From: Stercorarius parasiticus
Taxonomy: Eukaryota; Chordata; Aves; Charadriiformes; Stercorariidae
DNA length: 64,000 bases
Direction: 5' to 3'
Assembly (NCBI GenBank): GCA_013396915.1
Contig: VWZL01004332.1
Coordinates: forward strand, 614,728 to 678,727
Shown: positions 1 to 50,800 of the stretch, piece by piece
How the letters are laid out: the number at the start of each line of letters is the position of its first letter
How positions within the stretch are numbered: position 1 is the first letter of the stretch
Program-made: the position numbers and the translations under genes
The notes under the pieces: generated by a model
What the model was told of the DNA's origin: nothing
The model's database searches: none
The model's input: only the letters and a program-made list of their open reading frames with translations

Positions 1-3000
1 TAACACGGTGTATTTTAACACAATGAACACAAGCACAAACCGTTATCACCCACCCCAGTGGAGCACTGCACTCTCGCGTCTTTTGCTGGTTGTAAAACAT
101 CCACGGTGTTAAGAGAAGGTACAGATGCCTTCGTCTTAAGGACAAACGTCCTTCTGCCTCAGCACACTACTTGACCTTACGTAGGACCTCTGTGTACGAA
201 CAACAGTAGCAGCAAAGGAAGATGGAGCTTTTTTATTAGTAGCACTGGTTGCCGATGGCCAGCTCTTGGAAAAAAACAGAATTATCTTCTAGCGCACAGG
301 ACACCTTTTAGCCACTTCTGCAGCTGTTTCATTAGCCACGGCCCTTACAGAGAGCAAAGACTAAAATTAAGAGGAATCTTACTGAATTCCAGATGAGGAT
401 AAAATTCCACAGGGGATTTTGTTTTTTAAAGACATAAATAGAGTTCACAAATGTTAGCAACAAACATAAGACTAAGTTTCCATTTAATCCCTTTAGAGCA
501 AAGGAGTCCAAGAGCATTAATGTACTAGGATGTGCCTACTCCTGACATTGACTTATCAAAGCTTACTTAAACTTTTCTTTTTACCTCTTAGAGGCATCGT
601 AACAAACATGTTCATAGAAATAACATAGTCTTATTGCTGTTGTGTTAGGAATATAATGAACAAAAGAAACATTTTCCACCCATATTGGAAAGTTCTCTGG
701 CTCAGATGAAACTTTTCCAGTATTCAGAGCAAAAAAATTAACTACTATGATCTGGTGTCTTAGCACCACCAAAACAGCCACCCGAAAAAAAAAAAAAGCC
801 TCAATATATGTAGTTTCCCCACAAATAGACGCACGTAAGCAGGGAGCACTCACAACTAGAATTTCAAACTTACTGTACAAATGCAGTTATCAATAGCCAC
901 TACAGGACAATGTTCTATTTCCTCTGTGTAGGAAACTAATGACATTAAAATTAATTTTATTCAGGAACTGGCCAGAATAATATGGACAAGTTAATTTCTT
1001 CTGACCGTTGCAAACAGGTTTGCTAGTGACCTGCACACTTTATGCCTTAAATTACACATTTTCTATAAACACCAAGAACCCCCATCACCCTTTTATCCGT
1101 CTACTGCAGTCCTCTCATAGCGTATTATGCCTCATTTATTTCAAACCACTGACAATATAACTTCATTTCTTTCCCTCAGCATTTGTTCTCGAGCCTGTTA
1201 TGAGCTGCTCCCTAGACAAAACCACCTCATTGTCCAGGTGATGCCATTTTTTACCACCTTTCATCTGTATCATAGTTGTTATCTTTTTCTATGATGCCAA
1301 GACACTAATCTGCTCCTCCAGACAGACTCTGCTTCCCTCGTAGTTCTGTCTTTGATCTGCTGTAGTTTGTCTTTTGCCTTCTAGACCAGAATCTCCTTCA
1401 GACAGAAGCCACCATTACCTGGCTTATGTACGTATCTCACCAAACACAGAGGTGGAACCTCAGCAAGAAGCTGGGTTACTTGATCCAGTTTCAATTAAGT
1501 CAGGCCCTGAGGCTTCTGCACAGCTTTTCAAGTATTTCACAGATGACTTCACTTACTCTTACTAGTCCAGCTACACAATTTTAAGTCCTTCCCACAAACA
1601 CAAGCAATTCCCATGATAACTACATCCCTTGTAAAAACCATGCAAGTCCTAGCCATTAAAGATGGTAACGCACTAGTGAGTCTTTCCATGTATATCAAAT
1701 TGAGATTACTCATCAGTTTAATTTAGAAGTTCCTTCTCCAAAAATCCTTCACAGTCTATTTTGGGCTCCAGACTGATCAAATAGATACAACACTTGAAAT
1801 ACGAGGGCCAGGCCAAAGTCTAAGAGCAGGCAACAGTGACAAACACTACTACCTATAGATGATGGGGTGTGCCAAGATCAGCAGGAAATAAAGGGTACCT
1901 CCAGTGCACAGTAGGGAAAGAAGTGAAGATTCCTGTTCATCAACGCTTTCCACTTAATTGTTTTACCTCCCACAGGAAAGGGGATTAACCTAGAGTCTCT
2001 TCACAGCGTGACACGTGCGTTAAACTTCTGAATTACAGAACATCCGCTACACATTGCTTGGACTGGTGCGTATGAAGGTAAAACGCTGGCAGAACAGAAA
2101 GTCACAGGAAGAGCTGCTGATACCTGCAGGCTGGGGGAGCACCAAGATTTCAGATGACAGCTCTTCAGTTGCCTGCCGTTTTCCAGGTGGAAGGATAGGA
2201 GAGAAGGATCGCCACATCAACACAGAAATGTTGCAGAATAGTTGAAAAACCTCAGAAATGGTGATCTGATTTGATCAGTTAATTAATTCTAGATCACTTA
2301 ACATCATTTTTTCCCCTTCACCAATTTTTGTGCTTAATGCCTCATGTTGCAAGAGTACAGCTTCTGGATATGTGGTTATAACTGTACAACAAGGAAAGTG
2401 TCAATTGTTCTACGGATTCACTAGGTATTTTTTTTCTGTCAATCTTAAATCATCAAAATGGGACATCAAATACCAAATTATGGCACTAAGCAATAAGATA
2501 GCCCATTTCAATCCATCTGCTTCAAAAAAGTTATTGTACCTCATAAATGAGCTTGTAATGAAATGCAAGTAAGGCATTACAAAATTGAAGAAGGGAACCT
2601 TTAATACTCCAATTCCAGAACTAAGTTCTGCTTCACGAGGTACATGCCCCCGGAACAGTACTGTTTACTATGTAAAGTCAAAACATCAAGACTATGCAAG
2701 ACATATATACCTTTATCCCAGCATTTATATATAGGTCCTTTGTTGATTGCTTAAAACTAAGGTAAGGAGGCTTCTGAAAAGAGCAACTAGAATTTGTGCC
2801 AGCACTCTAGAGCTTTTAAGTAGTAAACATTTAGAAAACACTAACTGTATAGTCTTCACTGAAACAGATGGTTTCCATTCAATTCAAAAAAGAACCACTG
2901 AAACAAAAATATCACTTAAAGCCTCAGATCCTAAACACAACTATTTTTAATGCATATTTTCAAAGGAGTTGACCTCTTTGGCAGGTGACAATTTGGCTTT

Positions 3001-4554
3001 CTTTCAGCCTATTTTATGAAAAAAATTGCTATATGAATCTTCCTTGTACTTGTATTGCTGTGTTCACACCACGCCCTAGCCATTATATTTAATAGCATGA
3101 CTCTTCTCGCCTTTGATGTCGAACATTATATATGGAAAGGGTTTACTGCAGGTATTGCCTTTAAGACAGATTTAGGTTCTAACGCTAAGCCTCACGTGCA
3201 TAATGCTTGCTCCATATCCCTTACAATCTTCATGGTTGTCAGAAATTTACTGTCACCTACTCAAAACACATCTACAGACTCAAGAGTTCTGTACTGTATC
3301 TAAGCACACAAATCCCACTTTTAATACCCCTCTAGCAATTCTTCAGAATTCAATACTCACAACCTTTGGGAAGAACATACAATAGGTACCTGTCTTTGAA
3401 GGTCTGCCTGCCAAGTAAAAAAGCCTTTTAACTTCCACAGGATTTCAGAATCAAAACTATTATTTTAGAAGCAATTACTCCTTTTCATCACCCCCTTAGC
3501 CTAACATCGCTAGTTCACCGATGTTTGGAAAAAACTGGAGTACGTATTCTTTCACCAGGGCAACTGCCTACTAATCCTCGTTACTAACCTCAAAAAAGGC
3601 AGACAGTATAGCACAAGGTACAGAAAATCTACTGCACAAGTTAAGAGTATGATGCTGCTGAATGCAGACAACAGCAACTCCACTAGTTCAAGACTTAGAC
3701 TGAAGGTACTAGAAGAGGCATTAAGTTCTTTATCTATACTTACCAGATGTTGTATGGAAGTTATTAGGATCAACAGTATCCCCTTCCAAACACTTTAACA
3801 ACTATAGGGTTGTTGGTTTCCCCCCCAAACACTAAAAATGCCTTACCTGTGTTACAATATGCTGCCTCAGTATAACGGCAGTACAATTTAAAAATACTGT
3901 ACTTAGATAAGAATCACGTCAGAGCCTTCATCAGCACAACTGCTAGAGCTGCCCAGTCTGTTTCAGTCCTATTTAAAGTATAAAACTTCTGCCTGGCTTG
4001 CTACTCAAAACAGCTGCACCAGAACGCCCACACTTCTAGCACAGAGCATGCCTCATCCAGACACTGATCCAATCTTAAATGAGTCCTTTAACAGTACCAC
4101 ATGAAAATTAGGGATATACTGCAGTCTGCAGACCAGAAACAGACCCCAGAGCCTGTCCTGACAACTCAGGAACAACAGGGAAGTCATGCCTCACTCCATT
4201 AGCAGAAGTTTTAACTGTTGAAGTATGCAGCTCTGAATCTCTGTCTACAGGTTTTATTCTCCCTTCACCTATATTCTATAGGTCTATATAATACTGGCAG
4301 TCCAACAAGCACATCTTAAAAAGACTTTCCAGACCAGTTTGTACACCAGATGACAAAAGCATGCCCACCTCCATGAACTAATGCTGCCTGCTTGGAATTA
4401 GGTCATACTACTATCCATGGAAAGCTCTGATTCACTTCAAATTGATACTCAAAACGAGAGTTGTTTAATTATGAAAAGATTTTAATGCAGTGCAAACAGT
4501 GCACCAATTTTGAATTTCTCAAACTGTACAAAATGGTAATTTTTGAATCAAAAC
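1..4554. other. Intergenic region downstream of RPS24
   Basis: No coding exon, RNA gene or repeat family is recognised on either strand. The sequence is AT-rich with scattered short A and T runs. The open frames are all under about 100 codons, have no family resemblance and show no pattern of flanking splice sites. A distant regulatory or noncoding transcript role cannot be excluded by eye. Confidence 0.6.
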
Positions 4555-4664
4555 TAAAGGGCAAACCAGCATTTTATTGACAATAGTTTATTTGATGTTA
4601 AAGCCAGATGAGCAGCTTCTTTCCAGAGAAATTCTCTCTATGCTTCTTCATAGAATAATGTAGC
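4555..4664 (-). other. RPS24: RPS24 terminal 3' UTR exon with poly(A) signals
   Basis: Acceptor CTTTTCCTTTACAG lies directly upstream of 4664. Two AATAAA hexamers follow on the minus strand (4587-4592 and 4573-4578), so cleavage is expected near 4555. If exon 5 is skipped, the frame would run on for eight codons (ATLFYEEA) to a TAG. This is a possible alternative C-terminus. Confidence 0.7.
4573..4578 (-). terminator. RPS24: Poly(A) signal of RPS24
   Basis: AATAAA on the minus strand in the terminal exon, with a second copy 14 nt upstream (4587-4592). Confidence 0.7.
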
Positions 4665-5440
4665 CTGTAAAGGAAAAGACAGATCAGTGCCCCATAATTA
4701 AAACCATTTTTATACTCATACCTTTACAGAGCCTAGAAAACTGGTTCCCAAACAAGTCAGGTGAACCACACTGCTTTTCTTAAGGTTCAAAACTTCACAG
4801 TGCTGTCATGGGAATAAGTGAGAGCCTAGATTACAGTATTTCTGTAGAAAAGCTACAATTGCTTTACCAGCTTTCCGTTTAAGACATTATACTCATTACA
4901 TCAGCTCCCAAGACAGTTTAAGTTGCTTTAAAATGAGTCATTCAGACTATTTGTAATAAAATCAGAGTTTTGTTTGTAACAGTTACTGTCCACAACACAT
5001 CTAACTCACTAATGTTTCTGCAGCAAAGATACATAGTCTAAGACTTGTCTAAAAGAGTACCAGGTTTATTTACAAGGAATTTAGTTGAAATAAGTATCTA
5101 TAAGAAAACAACAGAAATTTGTTCCTTAGTATACCTACAAATGGAAAAATGTAAGTCTTGTTTACAATAAGACTAAATTTGCAGCAGTTTTAGCAACTGA
5201 ATAATATATCTGAACTGCCTCATTTATTATTTCAGTCTTTGTACTAACCAAGTATTTCATGTAAGCGGATGTCACATAAATGAGCTACTCAGTAGGAAGC
5301 ATAACAGTCTTAAACTCTTGCGCTGGGTTCTATATCAGCACAGTACCACAGTGTTTGCATAAATCAACATTAGACCTATGTCATCGTAATGACTACAGGC
5401 TACTGGATGTCTGGCCTTACAATGCATTCTAAAGTCATAC

Positions 5441-5474
5441 CTGTTATCCATTTTCCATCTGAAGTATGTTCCAT

Positions 5475-5477
<3 letters not shown>
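5441..5477 (-). other. RPS24: RPS24 exon 5, stop-codon microexon
   Basis: 37-nt exon between a strong acceptor (CTTTTTCTTTTTCAG) and donor GTATGA. Read in the phase left by exon 4, its first codon is TAA, so inclusion gives the 130-residue protein. The remaining 34 nt are 3' UTR. I infer it from splice signals and the reading frame; no transcript is available here. Confidence 0.72.
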
Positions 5478-10741
<5,264 letters not shown>

Positions 10742-10769
10742 CTTGACGGCTACCTCTTTGCCAGCAAGC

Positions 10770-10786
10770 GAGAAAAGGAAGGAGGA
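10770..10786 (-). promoter_or_regulatory. RPS24: Probable 5' TOP tract and transcription start of RPS24
   Basis: A 17-nt uninterrupted pyrimidine tract on the minus strand lies 29-45 nt upstream of the start codon, with an inverted CCAAT box just upstream. Ribosomal protein mRNAs begin at a C within such a tract, which places their translation under mTOR/LARP1 control. The exact start base is not determined. Confidence 0.65.
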
Positions 10787-11047
10787 CTTTCTCGCAGCCA
10801 ATCATAAGGCGGCGCAGGGGTCCTTCGCGCAGGGGGTGGGGCCGCGTCGGAGGGGTGTCTGTCCCAGAGCCGGAGCCGGAAGGAGGTGGCAGGGGTGGGT
10901 TATACGCGCAGGCGCATAGGTGGCCATGCACTACCGCGTGTAGCACGGCCGGTCAGTGGGGGTCTGTCCCTGAGGAGCTACTGCCCGGTCCCTCTTTTTC
11001 TCCCCGCCACCCCCGGGCTCTCCTTCCTCCTCTTCCTCCTCCTTCTC

Positions 11048-11048
11048 N
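11048..11048. other. Undetermined base (N), possible collapsed assembly gap
   Basis: A single N lies between a C/T-rich run and a G-rich run, a context that commonly defeats sequencing. It could be one ambiguous base or a collapsed gap. It falls where the missing POLR3A exon 1 is expected. Confidence 0.5.
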
Positions 11049-11542
11049 TGGGGCGGCGTCCTGCCCGGGGGGGGTTGGCTCCCGGGCTGCTGCTGCGCTG
11101 TCCCCCCACCGAGTGAGCCGGTGTTCTCGCGGGGTGGGCCCGGCGGCTGTGGCGGCGAGCAGCAGAAATCTCAGTGGGTGGCACAAGCGCTGTGAAACGA
11201 ACGAGAAGGAATTTAGTGCGGTGGGGATGAGTGTGGCTGGTGTTACGGCTGGTCCCCTTTTCAAAGCGACAGGCCCAGGCTGCTGGCAGGTCGCTGGGCT
11301 TGTGAGTACCTGTAAGGATGCCCAAGAACATCGATAAATCCACCAGATATCAGCCCACAACTTACTGCAGAACAGTTCTGTTTTGTATTGTTACCCCAAA
11401 AGAAGCTGCCCTAGCTATGTAGGGAATCAACTTAGCCTTCCTCTGTGTTGCTTTTAAATACATATGTGCGTGCATGCCTGTTCTTATAAGCATTTCTGCA
11501 TGTATATGTGGACATACATACATGTGAAATTTCCTATTCTAG

Positions 11543-46833
<35,291 letters not shown>

Positions 46834-48660
46834 CACTTGGACATAATATACTATAGCAAAACAAGAAATAGCAAGAAAACATCATTTGAGTTAAGAAACA
46901 TGCATTATCAGTTCTGTCTGTCTCAATAACTGTGAATTGGTAAGTGAAATACCATCGAAAGGACCGCCCAGTTATTTACCAGCTGTTTGTACAGACCCGG
47001 AAAAGAGCAGCTTCTCTGCACCAGAGAGTGGAAATAAATTTAAAGTGGATTTCAGCTGACAAAATTTTCTTTTTCATGTGCTAGAATTAAATCTTTGTGT
47101 TAACGTGTGGAAGTTGTTATTAACTCAGTATTAGACATGTGCGTTTGGATTTGATTAAAAAAAAAAAAAGCAACACACAAACCCGCAAGGGTTCTGTGGG
47201 CTTGCACAGAGTACGTTTGGAAATGGCTTTTCACCAGGAGCTGCAGAGGTCAGTCTAGCTCTTAAGAACAGACTTCAAAGTGCTTGAACTGAGTCTCCGA
47301 TTCATTCATACTGAGTTAAACTCCAGGAGCGCTGTTAAAATTGTTTGAAGTGTTTGCTTGAAATTTTATTGTCTTTTCATTTATCCCAAGGTATTATCCA
47401 TTAAATGGTTTTTCTCCCCAGGATTCACTTTGGGGTTTACCCCCAAAAAGCTGCAGATCGTAAAGCTGTTACTAAATTCTGAGGAGACTGTTACAAGAAC
47501 ATTACAAATTACAAATAGTTTTTCATATATAGCAGCCGTTTTACTGCTCGAATCTGTAACTTACAGTGGTCTTAGTTTTGGGAAAGTTTCATAATTGAGC
47601 AAGGTCATCTGAACAACCTAGCTTTATTTTAACATATAAAGTAGAAATAGGAAGCTTGTTTCTCTGCATGGACGTGAAATAATTTGAAACTATTTTAATC
47701 TTTAGCCCACTAGAGCAGTTTCAGAATGAAGATACGTTTTTAAATTATTTGTGTAGTATGTTTAAATTCACTCTGGTGCTATGGAGGGAAAGTATCTCAG
47801 TGTTCTTGTCAGCAGTGTTTGGATGTGCAGTGTGCTCATAACATGGGTCAAGGTTGGACAGAAACAAAATAGAGAAAAAAGCTAAAGTTATGCACTAATG
47901 AAGTAAAAGGAGGCTGCTGAATACTCTTGCATTTGAAAACAAATGAGTTTGTGCTGCAGTTTGTCTTCATGTAGCAATGGAAAGAAAAGTGTACGGCTAT
48001 GTTCAGAGAATGTAAATCTCTTGGTTTAAGTCTACGGTGCCACTGTGTTTATTTTTTTAAATCATCCTCCATGCAGAGAAGACCTGATGCGAAATTCAAT
48101 ATAACTATTCTCCAATTATTTTGTATTTTCAATGTGATACTAAGATCTACCTCTGCCTAGATTTTGGCAGAGTAAATATTGAGAATGTAATGCATTTAGT
48201 ATCTGCTTTAAAAGCCATATATATTTTGCTATCTCCCTTTTAACAATAGAAATTTCAGAATAATTTTAAATTTTCTTTGTGATCTCAGTGAAGCTGCCAC
48301 TTACTGATTTGTCTGTATAGAAGTCTAGCTTTACTTCTTTTTAAAGATGTAAGTATAAGACAGGTAGGGGCCAAATGGAGAGGAAGCCCATAAAACTTTC
48401 CTGTGCAAAAGTAGTTCACTTTATCATGGGAAATACTACTGAAAGTGCTTGGTATTTTTTGTGAATAAACAAAAGCTGTAAATGGGTGGAGTTTGTATTG
48501 GAGTGAGTAACCACCTCTTGGTTTTGTTTTTTTTTTGTAAATATAGTGAAATGCAGCTATTTAAATGGTGGTTTTGCTCTCTTGTATGTTAAAAATATTC
48601 AGGAAATTACATCCATTATCATTGTCTTTAATATGACAATAAAAAGAGACAGAGATAAAG
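46834..48660 (+). other. POLR3A: POLR3A 3' UTR with alternative poly(A) signals
   Basis: No coding signal follows the TAG. AATAAA hexamers occur at 47033-47038, 48464-48469 and 48639-48644. The last is followed by a GT-rich stretch, so a roughly 1.8 kb 3' UTR ending near 48660 is likely. A short form of about 220 nt is possible from the first signal. Confidence 0.65.
48639..48644 (+). terminator. POLR3A: Distal poly(A) signal of POLR3A
   Basis: AATAAA followed within about 40 nt by a T/GT-rich stretch (TTGTATTTGTTTATTG) that suits cleavage-factor binding. It is the best candidate for the major 3' end. Confidence 0.6.
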
Positions 48661-48994
48661 AAAATGTAAACCTTGTATTTGTTTATTGATGCATTATATT
48701 TGTGCATAAATAATTTATGGGTGGCCTAACCTCCATATCCCTCATTTGCTTAGTTATTAAGACAGTTGAGAATTATTGAGCTTAAATCTCAGGTATTTAC
48801 AACCTAAATGGATATGTAATATAAAACCTATCTAGCTTAAAGTAAATCTAAACACATCTTGCCCTCCAAGGAGGCTACGTGCTTCATAGGTATTTCAGCC
48901 CGAAATAGATTGTTTACAAGAGCACTCTGAATTGGTAATTATTGCTTGGGCTTTCCGTACAGTCAGTAGACAAATTAGCTGTTGGATTTAGGAA
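48661..48994. other. Spacer between POLR3A and a CR1 element
   Basis: AT-rich sequence with no gene, repeat family or RNA recognised. Confidence 0.5.
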
Positions 48995-49488
48995 GGAGAG
49001 GCAGGGGAGATGAGGAGGGGGTGTCAGCCTCTATGTCAGTGACCAGCCGGAGTGCATGGAGCTCTGCGTGAGAATGAATGAGGAGCCTGTGGAGTTTATG
49101 GATCAGGATTAAAGGGAGAGCAGGGACAGGTGACATTACAGGCCACCTGACCAGTAAGACCAAGCAGATGAGGCCCTCTGTAGACAGATAGGAGCAGCCT
49201 CATGTTCACAAGCCCTGGCTCACAAGTGATAGGACAAGGGTAATGGTTTTAAACTGAAAGGGGGGAGATTTAGATTAGATATTAGGTAGAAATTCTTTAC
49301 TGTGAAGGTGGTGAGACAGTGGCACAGGTTGCCCACAGAAGCTGTGGATGCCCCGTCCCTGGAAGTGTTCAAGGCCAGGCTGGATGGGGCTTTGATGGGA
49401 GGTGTCCCTGCCCAGGGCAGGGGGGTTGGAACAAGGTGATCTTCAAGGTCCCTTCCAACCCAAACCATGATTCTATGATTCTATGATT
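48995..49488 (+). mobile_element. CR1 retrotransposon, internally deleted
   Basis: The left part (about 48995-49215) translates in pieces to the CR1 ORF2 endonuclease region: a segment like VSDQPECMELC, then IRIKGRAGTGDIT, then RQIGAA..SQAL, each in different frames. At about 49219 it jumps straight to the CR1 3' end (from GATAGGACAAGGGTAATGG), which runs to the ATTCTATG octamer tail at 49467-49488. Most of the reverse transcriptase is absent, so the copy is dead. It lies about 330 bp past the POLR3A poly(A) signal. Confidence 0.88.
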
Positions 49489-50350
49489 TCACTCATAAGC
49501 AGCTTTTTTTAAGGATCAATTTTAATGGTCAAAGAAATGAAACTTTAGAACACTTCTTAAAATTTACGTTTTTTGTTAATCTTCTTGTCTTTAGTTCAGG
49601 TTTCACTTTTAAAAATAAATACTATTTTGCACGTTTTCCTCTATTTTCTAATTAATGCGCTAATTGAAATTAAGTACTATGTTAAATGTGAATTTTCAAG
49701 AAATAATTTAGTTTCTGAAAAATTACTAGATAACATTAGAAGCCCTACAACAGAAAATCCTAGACGGCCGACGTGTCTTTGCATGGAAAAGTATCACTGA
49801 TTCACTTATGATGTCTCAGAGTTGTTTGTGTACTTACTATACAAGTAAAAACACTTGTGAAGGTAATGCTAAAATCTCTAGCCATTAGGTTATGGGAACA
49901 ATTACTTAATCACCAGGTGCCCCTAAAATTTTAAACGTCCTTCCAGCTCCTGTCGAACACGGGCATTGAAGTTAGAATAGTGGGGCTGCTGAAGAATCTC
50001 AAATAAGAGCTGCATAGTCCATGGTGTAGCAGTCGGGCAGCAAAACCAGCTGCAAGTGGGAGGCCTGAGATGGGAACCCCGATTCCTATCGCACGGCTGA
50101 TGCCATATTCTTAAGAAAGCAAGAATTGGCTACCAAACTTTATTCAGTTAATTATGAGTATCCTGACTTCTGATTTTCTCCATATTTTTCATCTGTTCTA
50201 AAACAGATGTAAAGTTTTCCAAAATTGTCAGGCTTAGAAACTCCTTGGTAAGTCATTATTTATAAACTGATCCTTGATTTTTTTTTTATTTTTTTTTTCC
50301 CCTCAGTGAGGTCTACTGAAAATACTGCTTTACTGTGTGACTTTTTGGTG

Positions 50351-50420
50351 GTGTCCAGCGACAGGACAAGGGATAACAGGCACAAGCTTGAACGCAGGAA
50401 GTTCCATCTCAAGATGAGGT
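50351..50420 (+). mobile_element. Short CR1 3' fragment
   Basis: Translates to SSDRTRDNRHKLERRKFHL, matching the CR1 segment just upstream of its 3' UTR. The flanks do not continue the element, so this is a roughly 70-bp relic. Confidence 0.65.
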
Positions 50421-50747
50421 GTTCCCTCCTCATAGTATTTCTATTTGATAGGAAGAGTGCTTCAGGTGGAAGAAGTACACAGCCAAAAATGGTAGTTAAA
50501 ATGAATTAGTAAACCAATAAACAGAGAACATTTTTTTTTTAAAGGCATGTCATAAAAAAAAAAGTACTTTCTTAGTATGTTTATCAGGAAACTACTTTAC
50601 ACATGTCTCTTATCTGCAGAGAGATAAGAAAACAGAAGCACATGCTATAAAGGTTTCTTGCTGTGAATGTGGGAAGCTGGGAATTAATCTAGAACTATGC
50701 TGCTTTGGTCCATAACTTGAAGAAATTTAGTATGGAGGGCTAGTCCT

Positions 50748-50800
50748 TTTTTTGCTTTGTTTTTGTTTTTGTTTTTTTGTTTTTGTTTTTTTTTTTTTTA
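50748..50800 (+). repeat. T-rich low-complexity repeat
   Basis: Repeated GTTTTT units followed by a T run of about 15. The complementary strand reads as a degenerate poly(A) with C/A units. Confidence 0.7.

Noticed and set aside
10855..11337. 160-codon plus-strand open frame across the promoter island
   Set aside because: It is GC-driven, crosses the N, contains runs of Pro/Ala/Gly/Ser and has no similarity to the POLR3A N-terminus. Its internal ATG at 11227 leads to a donor of the wrong phase for exon 2.
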